A stretch of DNA of 8,684 nucleotides, taken from contig JAKQWJ010000212.1 of NCBI GenBank assembly GCA_029562045.1, positions 1-8,684 on the forward strand. Direction: 5' to 3'. Shown here in pieces: positions 1-6,092 of this stretch; the first letter of the stretch is position 1; every line of letters begins with the position of its first letter. The notes under the pieces were generated by a model. It was given only the letters and a program-made list of their open reading frames with translations, was not told the DNA's origin and searched no databases. A program made the translations under genes and the position numbers. Source of the DNA: Spirochaetota bacterium. GTDB taxonomy: Bacteria; Spirochaetota; Spirochaetia; DTKZ01.

Positions 1-474
1 CACGAGCGGCTCTACCAGTCCAGGAGCCTCTCCTCCCTGGAACTGGGACCCTACCTGGAATCGATCCTCCGCCTCTGCCTGGAGGCTTATGATTCCGGTC
101 CCCGGATCCGGCACCGGCTGGAGGCGCCGAAGATCGCGGTCTCGGTGGAGGTGGCCAGCCCCCTGGGTCTCATCGTCACCGAACTGGCCACCAACACGGC
201 GAAGCACGGCTACCCCGACGGCGGGCCGGGCTCGGTTCTGCTGCGCCTGGAACGGGAGGGGGAGGGGGAACTGCGTCTCCACTACCGGGACGACGGCGTC
301 GGTCTGCCCCCGGACCACGACCCCGGGGGAGGCGAACATCTGGGCATGGTCCTGATTCGGACTCTGGCGGAGCACCAGCTCCGGGGGCGGTACCTTCAGG
401 AAACGGGTCCCGGTTTTTCCTGCACCGTTTCGGTGGGGCTCCCCCTGGGGGCGGGATCCAGGGGGGAGACATGA
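1..474 (+). CDS. Sensor histidine kinase, HisKA_2-type, C-terminal part (5' end outside window)
   Basis: The reading frame is open from the first base and ends at TGA 472-474, giving 157 visible residues. The first visible residues, HERLYQS, resemble the end of a HisKA_2 dimerisation/phosphoacceptor region. The ATPase domain follows. Its N-box is ELATNTAKH (N65), its G1 box is RDDGVGLP (D98, G99), and a glycine-rich GGGEHLGM segment near residues 109-116 matches the G2 region. By family, this domain autophosphorylates a histidine that lies upstream of the window and passes the phosphate to a receiver aspartate. The obvious partner is the response regulator at 471, whose ATG overlaps this stop codon (ATGA), which implies translational coupling. 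The sensing domain is not visible, so the stimulus is unknown. The G2 region reads LGMVLI rather than the common LGLxLV, a mild variation. Kinase identity is sure; the HisKA_2 subfamily is likely. Confidence 0.88.
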   Translation, partial: HERLYQSRSLSSLELGPYLESILRLCLEAYDSGPRIRHRLEAPKIAVSVEVASPLGLIVTELATNTAKHGYPDGGPGSVLLRLEREGEGELRLHYRDDGVGLPPDHDPGGGEHLGMVLIRTLAEHQLRGRYLQETGPGFSCTVSVGLPLGAGSRGET

Positions 475-836
475 GGCTCCTCATCGTGGAGGACGAGGCG
501 GTAACCGCCCTCCACCTCACCATGGAGTTCACAAGGCGGGGCTACGCGGTTTCCAGCGTGTCCCGGGGGGAGGACGCCGTCCGCCATCTGGATCGCCAAA
601 GACCTGACGCGGTGCTGATGGACATCAACCTGGGCGGCGGGATGGACGGGATCGAAACCGCCATAGCCCTCAAGGGAAGGGGGGCGCACCGGGTGGTATT
701 CATGAGCGGTTACGAGAAGGAGCGGCTGCAGAAACGCATCGGACGCGACTACAGCCCCACGGCCCTGCTCTTTCCCAAACCCATCCGCATGTCGGACATC
801 GACGAACTGGACCGGGTGTTCAGGGAAGGGGCCTAA
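471..836 (+). CDS. Single-domain response regulator (CheY-like receiver)
   Basis: This 121-residue protein is a complete receiver domain with no output domain. The acidic pocket is E7-D8. The phosphoacceptor is D51 in LMDINLGGGMDG, the switch serine is S79 in VVFMSGYE, and the conserved lysine is K103 in FPKPI. By family, it is phosphorylated at D51 by a histidine kinase and acts through protein contacts rather than by binding DNA. The ATG overlaps the upstream kinase stop (ATGA), and a purine-rich stretch (about 457-468) inside the last kinase codons can act as ribosome binding site. The two genes therefore form one translationally coupled pair. The stop TAA (834-836) overlaps the stop of the convergent MATE gene. 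The downstream target cannot be read from the window; it could be a motility component, a diguanylate enzyme or a phosphorelay partner. Confidence 0.93.
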   Translation: MRLLIVEDEAVTALHLTMEFTRRGYAVSSVSRGEDAVRHLDRQRPDAVLMDINLGGGMDGIETAIALKGRGAHRVVFMSGYEKERLQKRIGRDYSPTALLFPKPIRMSDIDELDRVFREGA

Positions 837-2209
837 CAGGGACCCTCGCCGCACTCCTCCCGGAGGAGGCGGAAAAAGCGCAGCGCGAAGGGGATGCTGA
901 AGACGAAGGTGAGGAGGTCCGCCGCGGGCTGGGTGGTCTGGATCCCCGCGAGGCCGAAGATCCGGGGCAGGATGGTGATGAGGGGAAGGAAGAACAGCCC
1001 CTGCCGGGACACCGCCAGAAGCGTGGCGGTCCAGGACCTTCCGATGGACTGGAAGGTCATGTTGCACATGACCCCCAGGGGCATGAAGGGCATGGCGATG
1101 CACTGGGCCCGGAGAGCCAGGGCCCCGATCCGGACCACCTCCGGGTCGCCGGGGATGAAAAATGCCATGAGCCGCTCCGCGGCCAGGAAACCTACCGCGG
1201 CGAAGCTGCTCATCAGGATGACGGTGGCCTTCCAGGTGAAGAAAAAAGCCTCCCGCACCCGCAGATACCTCCGGGCCCCGTAATTGTAGCCCAGAACGGG
1301 CTGGTAGCCCTGACCTATCCCCAGAACCAGGGAGAACACGAACATGAAGATCTTCACCACGATGCTCATCCCCGCCACCGCCGCGTCCCCGTAGAGCGCC
1401 GCGTTGACGTTCAGGGCGATGGACGCGACGCTGGCCAGCCCCTGCCGGGTGAAGGAGGGGAGGCCGAACTTCAGGATGAAAAGGAAGGTTTCGGGGCGCC
1501 GGGACAGCCGGGCGGGCTCCAGCCGGGTAATGGTTTTTCCCCGCAGAAAAGGGGAGAGGAGGATGATGAAACCCACCAGCTGGCTGATGGCGGTGGCGAT
1601 GGCGGCCCCGGCTATCCCCAGACCCAGGACGAAGATGAAGACGGGGTCCAGGATGATGTTCAGGATTCCGCCGGTGGTGATCCCCACCATGGCGAAGGAG
1701 GCCTTCCCTTCCGCCCGCAACAGATTGTTCAGGGTGAAGGACCCGGCCATCACCGGGGCGGCGTAGAGGATGTACCGGGCGTAATCCCGGGCGTAGGGCG
1801 CGATGGTGGGCGTCGCCCCCAGGGCCCGCACCAGGGGATCCATCAGCGACAGCCCCGCCACGGTGAGGAGCAGGCCCAGGGCCAGGGACATGAGGAAGGC
1901 GCTGGTGGCTACCCCGTCGGCCTCGTCGTTCCGGCGGGCCCCCAGAAGCCGGGCGGTCCAGCTCCCCGCCCCCATCCCCACGGTGAAACCCACCGCCTGG
2001 ATGATGGCCATCAGCGAGAACACCACCCCCACCGCCCCGGCGGCGCTGGTGCCCAGCTTGGAGACGAAATAGGTGTCCGCGGTGTTGTAGACGGCCGTCA
2101 CCAGCATGCTGATGACCGTGGGCACCGCCAGGCCGGCTATCAGCCGGCCCACGGGCCGGCCCGTCATTTTCCGGTAATTGGCGTCTTCGCCGCTCACGGG
2201 TTGTTCCAC
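833..2209 (-). CDS. MATE-family multidrug/toxin efflux transporter (MepA-like)
   Basis: The protein has 458 residues, typical of a complete MATE antiporter, with about 12 hydrophobic segments in two homologous halves (roughly 20-220 and 240-450). Visible family features include AVPTVISMLVTAVYNTADTYFV at the start of the first bundle, LRAEGK (164-169), NIILDPVFIF (184-193) and GQGYQPVLGYNYGAR (298-312). The last two are characteristic of the MepA-like branch. It would sit in the inner membrane and export cationic or lipophilic compounds using a Na+ or H+ gradient; substrate and ion cannot be told from sequence. The GTG start at 2209 directly follows the TGA of the hemerythrin gene (2212-2210), so translation probably depends on reinitiation; no strong Shine-Dalgarno precedes it. 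An ATG at 2167 (residue 15) is an alternative start that would still keep the first membrane segment. The 3' end overlaps the response-regulator gene by four bases. Confidence 0.93.
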   Translation of the reverse strand: MEQPVSGEDANYRKMTGRPVGRLIAGLAVPTVISMLVTAVYNTADTYFVSKLGTSAAGAVGVVFSLMAIIQAVGFTVGMGAGSWTARLLGARRNDEADGVATSAFLMSLALGLLLTVAGLSLMDPLVRALGATPTIAPYARDYARYILYAAPVMAGSFTLNNLLRAEGKASFAMVGITTGGILNIILDPVFIFVLGLGIAGAAIATAISQLVGFIILLSPFLRGKTITRLEPARLSRRPETFLFILKFGLPSFTRQGLASVASIALNVNAALYGDAAVAGMSIVVKIFMFVFSLVLGIGQGYQPVLGYNYGARRYLRVREAFFFTWKATVILMSSFAAVGFLAAERLMAFFIPGDPEVVRIGALALRAQCIAMPFMPLGVMCNMTFQSIGRSWTATLLAVSRQGLFFLPLITILPRIFGLAGIQTTQPAADLLTFVFSIPFALRFFRLLREECGEGPC

Positions 2210-2752
2210 TCAGGAGCCGCGCTTTTCCAGGGAGTCCACCAGTCTGGTGTACTTCTCGTGGATCATCTTCCGGTCGAACTCGTAAAACTCCGCCAGCATG
2301 GCCTGGTCTTCGGCGGCGGTGACATACTGCAGCGAGGCGGGGAAGAAGTCCGCGTCCTCCTTGCGGATGTGGCGGGGATAGAAATCCGCCAGGGTCTTCA
2401 TGGCCGCCACGATGTCCTTCAGCGCCGAGGCGTCCCCGTTCCGGTAGCGCCGGTTGGCCTCCACCAGGCCCGCCACGGTGCTGCGGCTGTAGACGTGCTC
2501 CTCGGTGAGTTCGTCCATGACCCGCTTGTCCCTCTCCGACAGGGGCTTTCGGGCCATGTCCCGGAACATGATGTCCTCCTCCTTGCCGTGGTGCGTCCGG
2601 TCCGCGTAGACCCGGATGAAGTCCACCGCGGTGTCCACGAACACCGGGTCCACCGTCCCGTCCTGTTCGATTTTTTCGATCTCTCCGCGAAGGATCTTCA
2701 GCATCCGTTCGATGAGCCGGTGTTCGATCATCAGGGGGCCGCGGGCTTGCAT
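2210..2752 (-). CDS. Hemerythrin-like (HHE) cation-binding domain protein
   Basis: This 180-residue, predicted all-helical protein has no signal peptide or membrane segment. Candidate di-iron ligands are H11 (IEHRLIERM), H54 and E58 (THHGKEEDIMF), H86 (EEHVYSR), and H128 and E132 (HIRKEDADFF). The two HxxxE motifs on separate helices match the HHE hemerythrin fold. H165 (MIHEK) could be a further ligand. By family, such proteins bind a non-haem di-iron centre and carry or sense O2 or NO, or buffer iron; which applies here is not shown. The ATG at 2752 is supported by AAGGAG at 2766-2761, eight bases upstream. It is the first gene of a two-gene unit with the MATE transporter, which begins at the base after its stop codon. 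A candidate promoter and a palindrome lie 60-90 bases upstream. Confidence 0.9.
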   Translation of the reverse strand: MQARGPLMIEHRLIERMLKILRGEIEKIEQDGTVDPVFVDTAVDFIRVYADRTHHGKEEDIMFRDMARKPLSERDKRVMDELTEEHVYSRSTVAGLVEANRRYRNGDASALKDIVAAMKTLADFYPRHIRKEDADFFPASLQYVTAAEDQAMLAEFYEFDRKMIHEKYTRLVDSLEKRGS

Positions 2753-2760
2753 GGAGACCT

Positions 2761-2766
2761 CTCCTT
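2761..2766 (-). promoter_or_regulatory. Ribosome binding site of the hemerythrin gene
   Basis: On the - strand the sequence AAGGAG lies eight bases before the ATG at 2752. It is one of only two clear consensus Shine-Dalgarno sites in the window, the other being before the acyl-CoA synthetase gene. It fixes the start of the hemerythrin protein. Confidence 0.8.
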
Positions 2767-2810
2767 CCGGCTCCCGGGCCGGGGCGCCGGCGGGGCCGAT
2801 ATAGTGATTC

Positions 2811-2825
2811 GGGAATACTAATCCC
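2811..2825. promoter_or_regulatory. Imperfect 15-bp palindrome over the -10 box: candidate operator
   Basis: The - strand reads GGGAtTAgTAtTCCC, in which the capital letters are self-complementary. Six positions pair on each side, with one mismatched pair plus the central base. It overlaps the candidate -10 of the hemerythrin promoter, where a bound repressor would block RNA polymerase. A second, wider inverted repeat, GTGATT (2804-2809) with AATCAC (2842-2847), brackets it. I do not recognise the site as that of a named regulator. Confidence 0.4.
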
Positions 2826-2843
2826 TATCCCCGGGGAAATCAA
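2815..2843 (-). promoter_or_regulatory. Candidate sigma70-type promoter for the hemerythrin-MATE unit
   Basis: On the - strand, TTGATT (2843-2838) is followed by a 17-base spacer and TAGTAT (2820-2815). Each box matches four of six consensus positions with ideal spacing. Transcription would start near 2808 and leave a leader of about 55 bases before the hemerythrin ATG. This AT-rich patch stands out from GC-rich surroundings. The -10 box is covered by the palindrome at 2811-2825. The call comes from reading consensus boxes only. Confidence 0.5.
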
Positions 2844-2897
2844 TCACCGGGAGGAAAATCGGAGGCCCGCTGAAGGCGCCCCGCGCAGCGGCCCGCC

Positions 2898-2926
2898 TTG
2901 CCCGCGGTCCGGGCCTCTGGTACAAT
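2898..2926 (+). promoter_or_regulatory. Candidate extended -10 promoter for exonuclease I (leaderless start)
   Basis: TTGCCC (2898-2903, four of six matches) is followed by exactly 17 bases and TACAAT (2921-2926, five of six). The TG at 2918-2919 places an extended -10 motif (TGG before TACAAT). The usual 6-7 base distance from the -10 puts the transcription start at 2932-2934, on the A of the exonuclease ATG at 2933. No Shine-Dalgarno sequence lies in the few bases before that ATG. Confidence 0.6.
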
Positions 2927-2932
2927 CGCGCC

Positions 2933-4384
2933 ATGCCCGCGAGCCTTCTCTGGTATGATCTGGAAACCTTCGGCGTCAATCCCCGCTGGGACAGGATCGC
3001 CCAGTTCGGGGCGCTGCGGACCGACGGCCGGTTCCAGGAGCTGGAGCCGCCCATCAGCCTCTACTGCCGCCTCTCCCCGGACTATGTCCCCCAGATCGAT
3101 GCCTGCCTGGTGTCGGGGATCACCCCGGATGTCACGGCGGAGAAGGGGCTTTCCGAACGGGACTTCGCGGCGCATCTGCACCGGGAGATGATCCGGCCCG
3201 GCACCTGCGTGGTGGGCTACAACAACCTGCGCTTCGACGACGAGTTCGTCCGCTCCCTGTTTTACCGGAACTTCTACGACCCCTACAGCCGGGAGTACGA
3301 GGGGGAGAACAGCCGATGGGACATCATCGACCTCATGCGGATCTGCCGGGACCTGAGACCCCAGGGGATCGAGTGGGTCCAGGACCCCGAGGGCAGGCCG
3401 GTTTTCAAGCTGGAGGAGCTGTCCCGGGCCAACGGCATCCCCCATGAGGAAGCCCACGACGCCCTGGCGGACGCCCGGGCCGCCATGGCCCTGGCCCGGC
3501 TGGTCCGGGAGAAGCAGCCGAAACTGTTCAAATACTGCTACTCCCTGCGGAAGAAGGAGGAGGTCCGCCGCAGGCTCAACCTGCAGCGGATGGAGCCGGT
3601 GGTGCACACCTCCGGGATGTTCACCTCCCCCCGGGGCTGCACCACCCTGGTGGTCCCCCTCAGCGTGGACCCCCGGCGGAGCAACGTGGTCATCGCCTAC
3701 GACCTGCGCCGGGACCCCCGGGACTGGATCGACCGGCCGCCGGAGGAGATCCGGCGGCGGGTCTTCACCCGGCGGGAGGAACTGGGGGAGGGGGAACGGA
3801 TTCCCCTCAAGGGGATACACCTGAACCGCTGCCCCGCGGTGGCGCCCCTGTCCACCCTGGAAGATGCCCGGGCCCGGGAACTGGGCATCGACCTGGCCGC
3901 CTGCCGGGCCAACGCGGAGGTCCTGCGCTCCCGGACGGACATCATCCAGAAGGTCCGGAGCGTTTTCAGCTCTCCCCCCGGCGGGGGCGGCGGGGAGGAA
4001 ACCGATGTGGACCTGAAGATCTACTCCGGGGATTTCTTCCCCGACGGGGACCGGGAGGAGTTCGCCCGGATCCGGGAAGCCTCCCCGGAGGAGCTTCTGT
4101 CGAACCCGCCCCGGCTTGACGACCCCCGGGGGCCGGAAATGCTGTGGCGCTACATCGCCCGGAACTTCCCCCGGTCCCTGCCCGAGGACGAGAAGCGCCG
4201 ATGGAAGAGCTTCTGCGCTTCCCGGATACTGACCCCCGAGCCCGCCGGGGCGGCGGACATCGGGACCTTTCTGCGGGACCTGAAAAACCGGCTGGGCCGG
4301 GTGGACACCCCCGCCCGGGACAAGGTGACGCTGAAGCGGCTTCTGGATTACGGCGAGGAGCTGGAGCGGACAGTCCTGGGCTGA
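2933..4384 (+). CDS. sbcB: Exodeoxyribonuclease I (3'-5' ssDNA exonuclease, DEDDh family)
   Basis: This 483-residue protein is close in length to E. coli ExoI (475) and colinear with it. The N-terminal DEDDh exonuclease domain (about 5-195) holds D9 and E11 (WYDLETFG), D102 (YNNLRFDDEF) and H175/D180 (AHDALAD), the full set of metal-binding and catalytic residues. RNFYDPY and NSRWDIIDLMR are hallmark ExoI strings. The middle part (about 200-345, VHTSGMF, HLNRCP) matches the SH3-like region, and the helical C-terminus includes YIARNFP. The enzyme degrades single-stranded DNA from the 3' end in mismatch repair and recombination, usually guided by SSB. The ATG at 2933 leaves only six residues before the first catalytic strand, so no later start is possible. 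No ribosome binding site precedes it, and the promoter position suggests a leaderless mRNA. A glycine-rich run (350-354) replaces a linker without changing its length. Confidence 0.96.
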   Translation: MPASLLWYDLETFGVNPRWDRIAQFGALRTDGRFQELEPPISLYCRLSPDYVPQIDACLVSGITPDVTAEKGLSERDFAAHLHREMIRPGTCVVGYNNLRFDDEFVRSLFYRNFYDPYSREYEGENSRWDIIDLMRICRDLRPQGIEWVQDPEGRPVFKLEELSRANGIPHEEAHDALADARAAMALARLVREKQPKLFKYCYSLRKKEEVRRRLNLQRMEPVVHTSGMFTSPRGCTTLVVPLSVDPRRSNVVIAYDLRRDPRDWIDRPPEEIRRRVFTRREELGEGERIPLKGIHLNRCPAVAPLSTLEDARARELGIDLAACRANAEVLRSRTDIIQKVRSVFSSPPGGGGGEETDVDLKIYSGDFFPDGDREEFARIREASPEELLSNPPRLDDPRGPEMLWRYIARNFPRSLPEDEKRRWKSFCASRILTPEPAGAADIGTFLRDLKNRLGRVDTPARDKVTLKRLLDYGEELERTVLG

Positions 4385-4387
4385 AGT

Positions 4388-4413
4388 CCCCGCCGGCGGT
4401 CTTCCGGACGGGG
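4388..4413 (+). terminator. Hairpin after exonuclease I, possible terminator without a U-tract
   Basis: Four bases after the exonuclease stop, CCCCGCCGG (4388-4396) pairs with CCGGACGGGG (4404-4413) across a seven-base loop, with one bulged A. The stem is very stable, but no run of T follows, so intrinsic termination is uncertain. It may instead protect the mRNA 3' end. Confidence 0.45.
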
Positions 4414-4537
4414 CGCAGGGCTTCCGCGCCGGACCGGCCCCCGCTCCGATGGAACCGCCCCGGGCCCGTTCCCGCCTCCCCGAAGCCTCCCCCCGGCCTG
4501 CGGGCGCCCCGGAGCCGCCCCTCCCTTCCGGGATTCA

Positions 4538-4561
4538 GCCCCGGCGGGGCGGCGCATCGCC
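4538..4561. terminator. Two adjacent short hairpins between the convergent exonuclease and SfsA genes
   Basis: GCCCC-GGC-GGGGC (4538-4550) is followed directly by GGCG-CAT-CGCC (4551-4561). The gap 4385-4590 separates two genes that face each other, and these hairpins lie 30-53 bases past the SfsA stop on the - strand. A bidirectional termination role is plausible, but there is no T-run on either side and short hairpins are common in such GC-rich DNA. I see no gene in this gap. Confidence 0.3.
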
Positions 4562-4590
4562 GGAGGTGGTTCGATCCGGGCCCTCCCTTC

Positions 4591-5850
4591 TCAGACCGGG
4601 GCCCCCCCGGAATCGTTTCGGAGCAGGGCCTCCCGGTGGCGGAAGCGGCACAGAAGGTCGATGAAGCGGGGGTCCTCCCGGGGCGGGCCGCTGAAATGAT
4701 AAAGATGGGACAGGCAGCCGCAGTCGCTGGAGCCGAAACGGGGGGTGGGCCGCCCGCCGATGTCCCCCAGGGCCGCGGCGAGCCGGCATTCCAGGTTCCG
4801 GTACGATGCGATGGGAAAGGCCGCCGCCGAGGCGGCCCGGTCCCGGAGGTGGTCCAGATGCCAGTGGGGGGTCTTCCGGGTCCGCCTCAGATGCCGGGCG
4901 GTCCGGGCCGCCAGACCCCGGGAGGCGGAGCCGGCGTAGACATACCAGCCGGGGGGAAAGTCCATCTCCCCCAGAGCCCCCACCGGAACCTTCTCCCGGC
5001 GGGTAAGCTCCAGCAGGATCAGGTAGGATCCGGAATCCGCGGCGGCCAGCTCTCCGTGGGAGAGGTCCACCGGGATGTCCCGGAGGAAGCGGCAGAGGCC
5101 GCTCCCGTCGGTGCGGGTCAGGGCCCCATGGCAGGCAACCCGGTCCCGGTGCCGGGACAGCGCCGCCGCCAGGGCGGGGTGGGTGTGGAGGTTGGGGATG
5201 ACCGCCTCGGGATCCCCGTGGCTCACCAGGAACAGTATATGGGCCCTCCACCCCTCCCGGGACAGGGCCGCCAGTTCTTCCAGATGCCGCAGGGCCCGCA
5301 GGCTCGGGGCGTCGGGGAACATGGCCGCCCCGTGCTCCACCAGGGTGCAGGATTTCACCTCCAGAAGGTGCCGCTCTCCGTCGGCGTCCTCCACGAAGAA
5401 ATCGAAACGGGATCCCCCCAGGGGGTATTCCGCCCTGATTTCCCGGGCCCCGGGGAAGAGCCGGGGCAGGACCAGCGCGCCCGCTGCCGCGGCGCTCCTC
5501 CCGGCGTGGAGAGGGACGACCCCGCCCCGGTACCGGGCCCCCACCAGGGTATGGGAGGTTTTCCGTCCCGGCGGGGTCTTCACCGCGCCGCCCGGAGTTT
5601 CCACAGCCACGACCGGGGCGTCAATCTCCGCCTCACCGTCCCCGGTTTTTTCCCCGGCCCGGGGATTCCGCCGGGCCTCCAGAATGACAGGCCGCCCCGG
5701 CAGCAGGATCTCCCCCATCCGGCCCGAGTTGGGACAGTGGCACGGAAGCTCCCTGTTCCCGGCCTGGGCGATGACGAGAAACCGGTTCGGCCGGGTGAGG
5801 AATACAGCCTCGACGTCGTTCCGGAAAAGAGGGAAGGCGGGTTCGGTCAT
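4591..5850 (-). CDS. sfsA: SfsA family protein fused to a C-terminal GIY-YIG (DUF123) domain
   Basis: The 419-residue protein joins two known domains. The SfsA part (about 1-270) has RPNRFLV, LPCHCPNSGRMGEIL, SRFDFFVED, LLEVKSCTLV and FPDA. D150, E164 and K166 fit a PD-(D/E)xK-like nuclease core. The DUF123 part (about 272-388) has GSYLILLEL and YVYAGSA as its GIY and YIG strands, R316, HWHLDHL, E354 and a cysteine pair (C377, C379) before SHLYHF. E. coli SfsA ends without the second domain. SfsA was named for enhancing maltose gene expression and is now often annotated as a DNA/RNA nuclease; the role of DUF123 is not settled. A Gly/Glu/Pro-rich insert (about 64-94) interrupts the SfsA region. 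No Shine-Dalgarno precedes ATG 5850, chosen because E. coli SfsA starts at about this point; ATG 5886 would add 12 residues. The gene converges on exonuclease I. Confidence 0.9.
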   Translation of the reverse strand: MTEPAFPLFRNDVEAVFLTRPNRFLVIAQAGNRELPCHCPNSGRMGEILLPGRPVILEARRNPRAGEKTGDGEAEIDAPVVAVETPGGAVKTPPGRKTSHTLVGARYRGGVVPLHAGRSAAAAGALVLPRLFPGAREIRAEYPLGGSRFDFFVEDADGERHLLEVKSCTLVEHGAAMFPDAPSLRALRHLEELAALSREGWRAHILFLVSHGDPEAVIPNLHTHPALAAALSRHRDRVACHGALTRTDGSGLCRFLRDIPVDLSHGELAAADSGSYLILLELTRREKVPVGALGEMDFPPGWYVYAGSASRGLAARTARHLRRTRKTPHWHLDHLRDRAASAAAFPIASYRNLECRLAAALGDIGGRPTPRFGSSDCGCLSHLYHFSGPPREDPRFIDLLCRFRHREALLRNDSGGAPV

Positions 5851-5895
5851 GGGCGTCTGGACCGCGGTTGCCGGTCCGGGGCACATGCCGAGGTC

Positions 5896-5937
5896 CCGGC
5901 AGGGGCCCCGGCATATGCACCGGCAGGGGCCCCGGCA
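5896..5937. repeat. Two exact 18-bp direct repeats at 24-bp spacing
   Basis: CCGGCAGGGGCCCCGGCA occurs at 5896-5913 and again at 5920-5937, separated by TATGCA, with the first ten bases repeated a third time from 5932. Each copy has the 8-bp palindrome GGGGCCCC at its centre, and GCATATGC (5911-5918) is another perfect palindrome at the junction. It lies just upstream of the SfsA gene. Replication slippage is the simplest origin; regulatory meaning is unknown. Confidence 0.75.
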
Positions 5938-6000
5938 GGGGTCAAGGCCAGGACCAGGGTCCGGGCCGGAGCCCCTGTCCCGGCACGGCCCGGGAATGCG

Positions 6001-6072
6001 GCCTCCCCGGCGGGGGGAGGCTCGGCGCGGGACTGATGCCGGGCCCCGCCGGGGACGCCGGAGGCGGGGGCC
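6001..6072. repeat. Two stable hairpins downstream of the acyl-CoA synthetase gene
   Basis: GCCTCCCC (6001-6008) pairs perfectly with GGGGAGGC (6014-6021) over a five-base loop. GGGCCCCGCC (6041-6050) pairs with GGCGGGGGCC (6063-6072) over twelve bases with one mismatch. With the longer hairpin at 6093-6118 they make a run of structures on the 3' side of the acyl-CoA synthetase gene. Confidence 0.5.
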
Positions 6073-6092
6073 GTTCGCGGCCGGGGTCCGGA

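Noticed and set aside
854..868. CTCCTC-CCG-GAGGAG hairpin just after the response-regulator stop
   Set aside because: It lies in the coding 3' end of the MATE gene, is short, and is followed by A rather than T residues on the + strand; it does not qualify as a terminator.
396..2843. Very long open frame on the - strand (815 codons)
   Set aside because: It overlaps the hemerythrin and MATE genes out of frame, is rich in Gly, Arg, Pro and His as expected of GC-rich shadow frames, and resembles no family.
3977..4000. C/G-run hairpin and polyglycine tract in the exonuclease gene
   Set aside because: It encodes a linker of the same length as in E. coli ExoI, so it is a neutral substitution in a GC-rich gene rather than an insertion or frameshift.
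4385..4590. Small open frames in the gap between exonuclease I and SfsA
   Set aside because: They lack ribosome binding sites and any recognisable protein pattern; the gap is better read as 3' untranslated DNA of two convergent genes.
5896..5941. Possible CRISPR-like array
   Set aside because: There are only two full repeat copies with a six-base spacer and no cas genes; it is a simple short tandem repeat.
5914..5945. TTGACC (5945-5940) as a -35 box for the SfsA gene
   Set aside because: The nearest TATA-like sequence (around GCATAT) lies 20-22 bases away, too far for a normal spacer, so I do not call a promoter.
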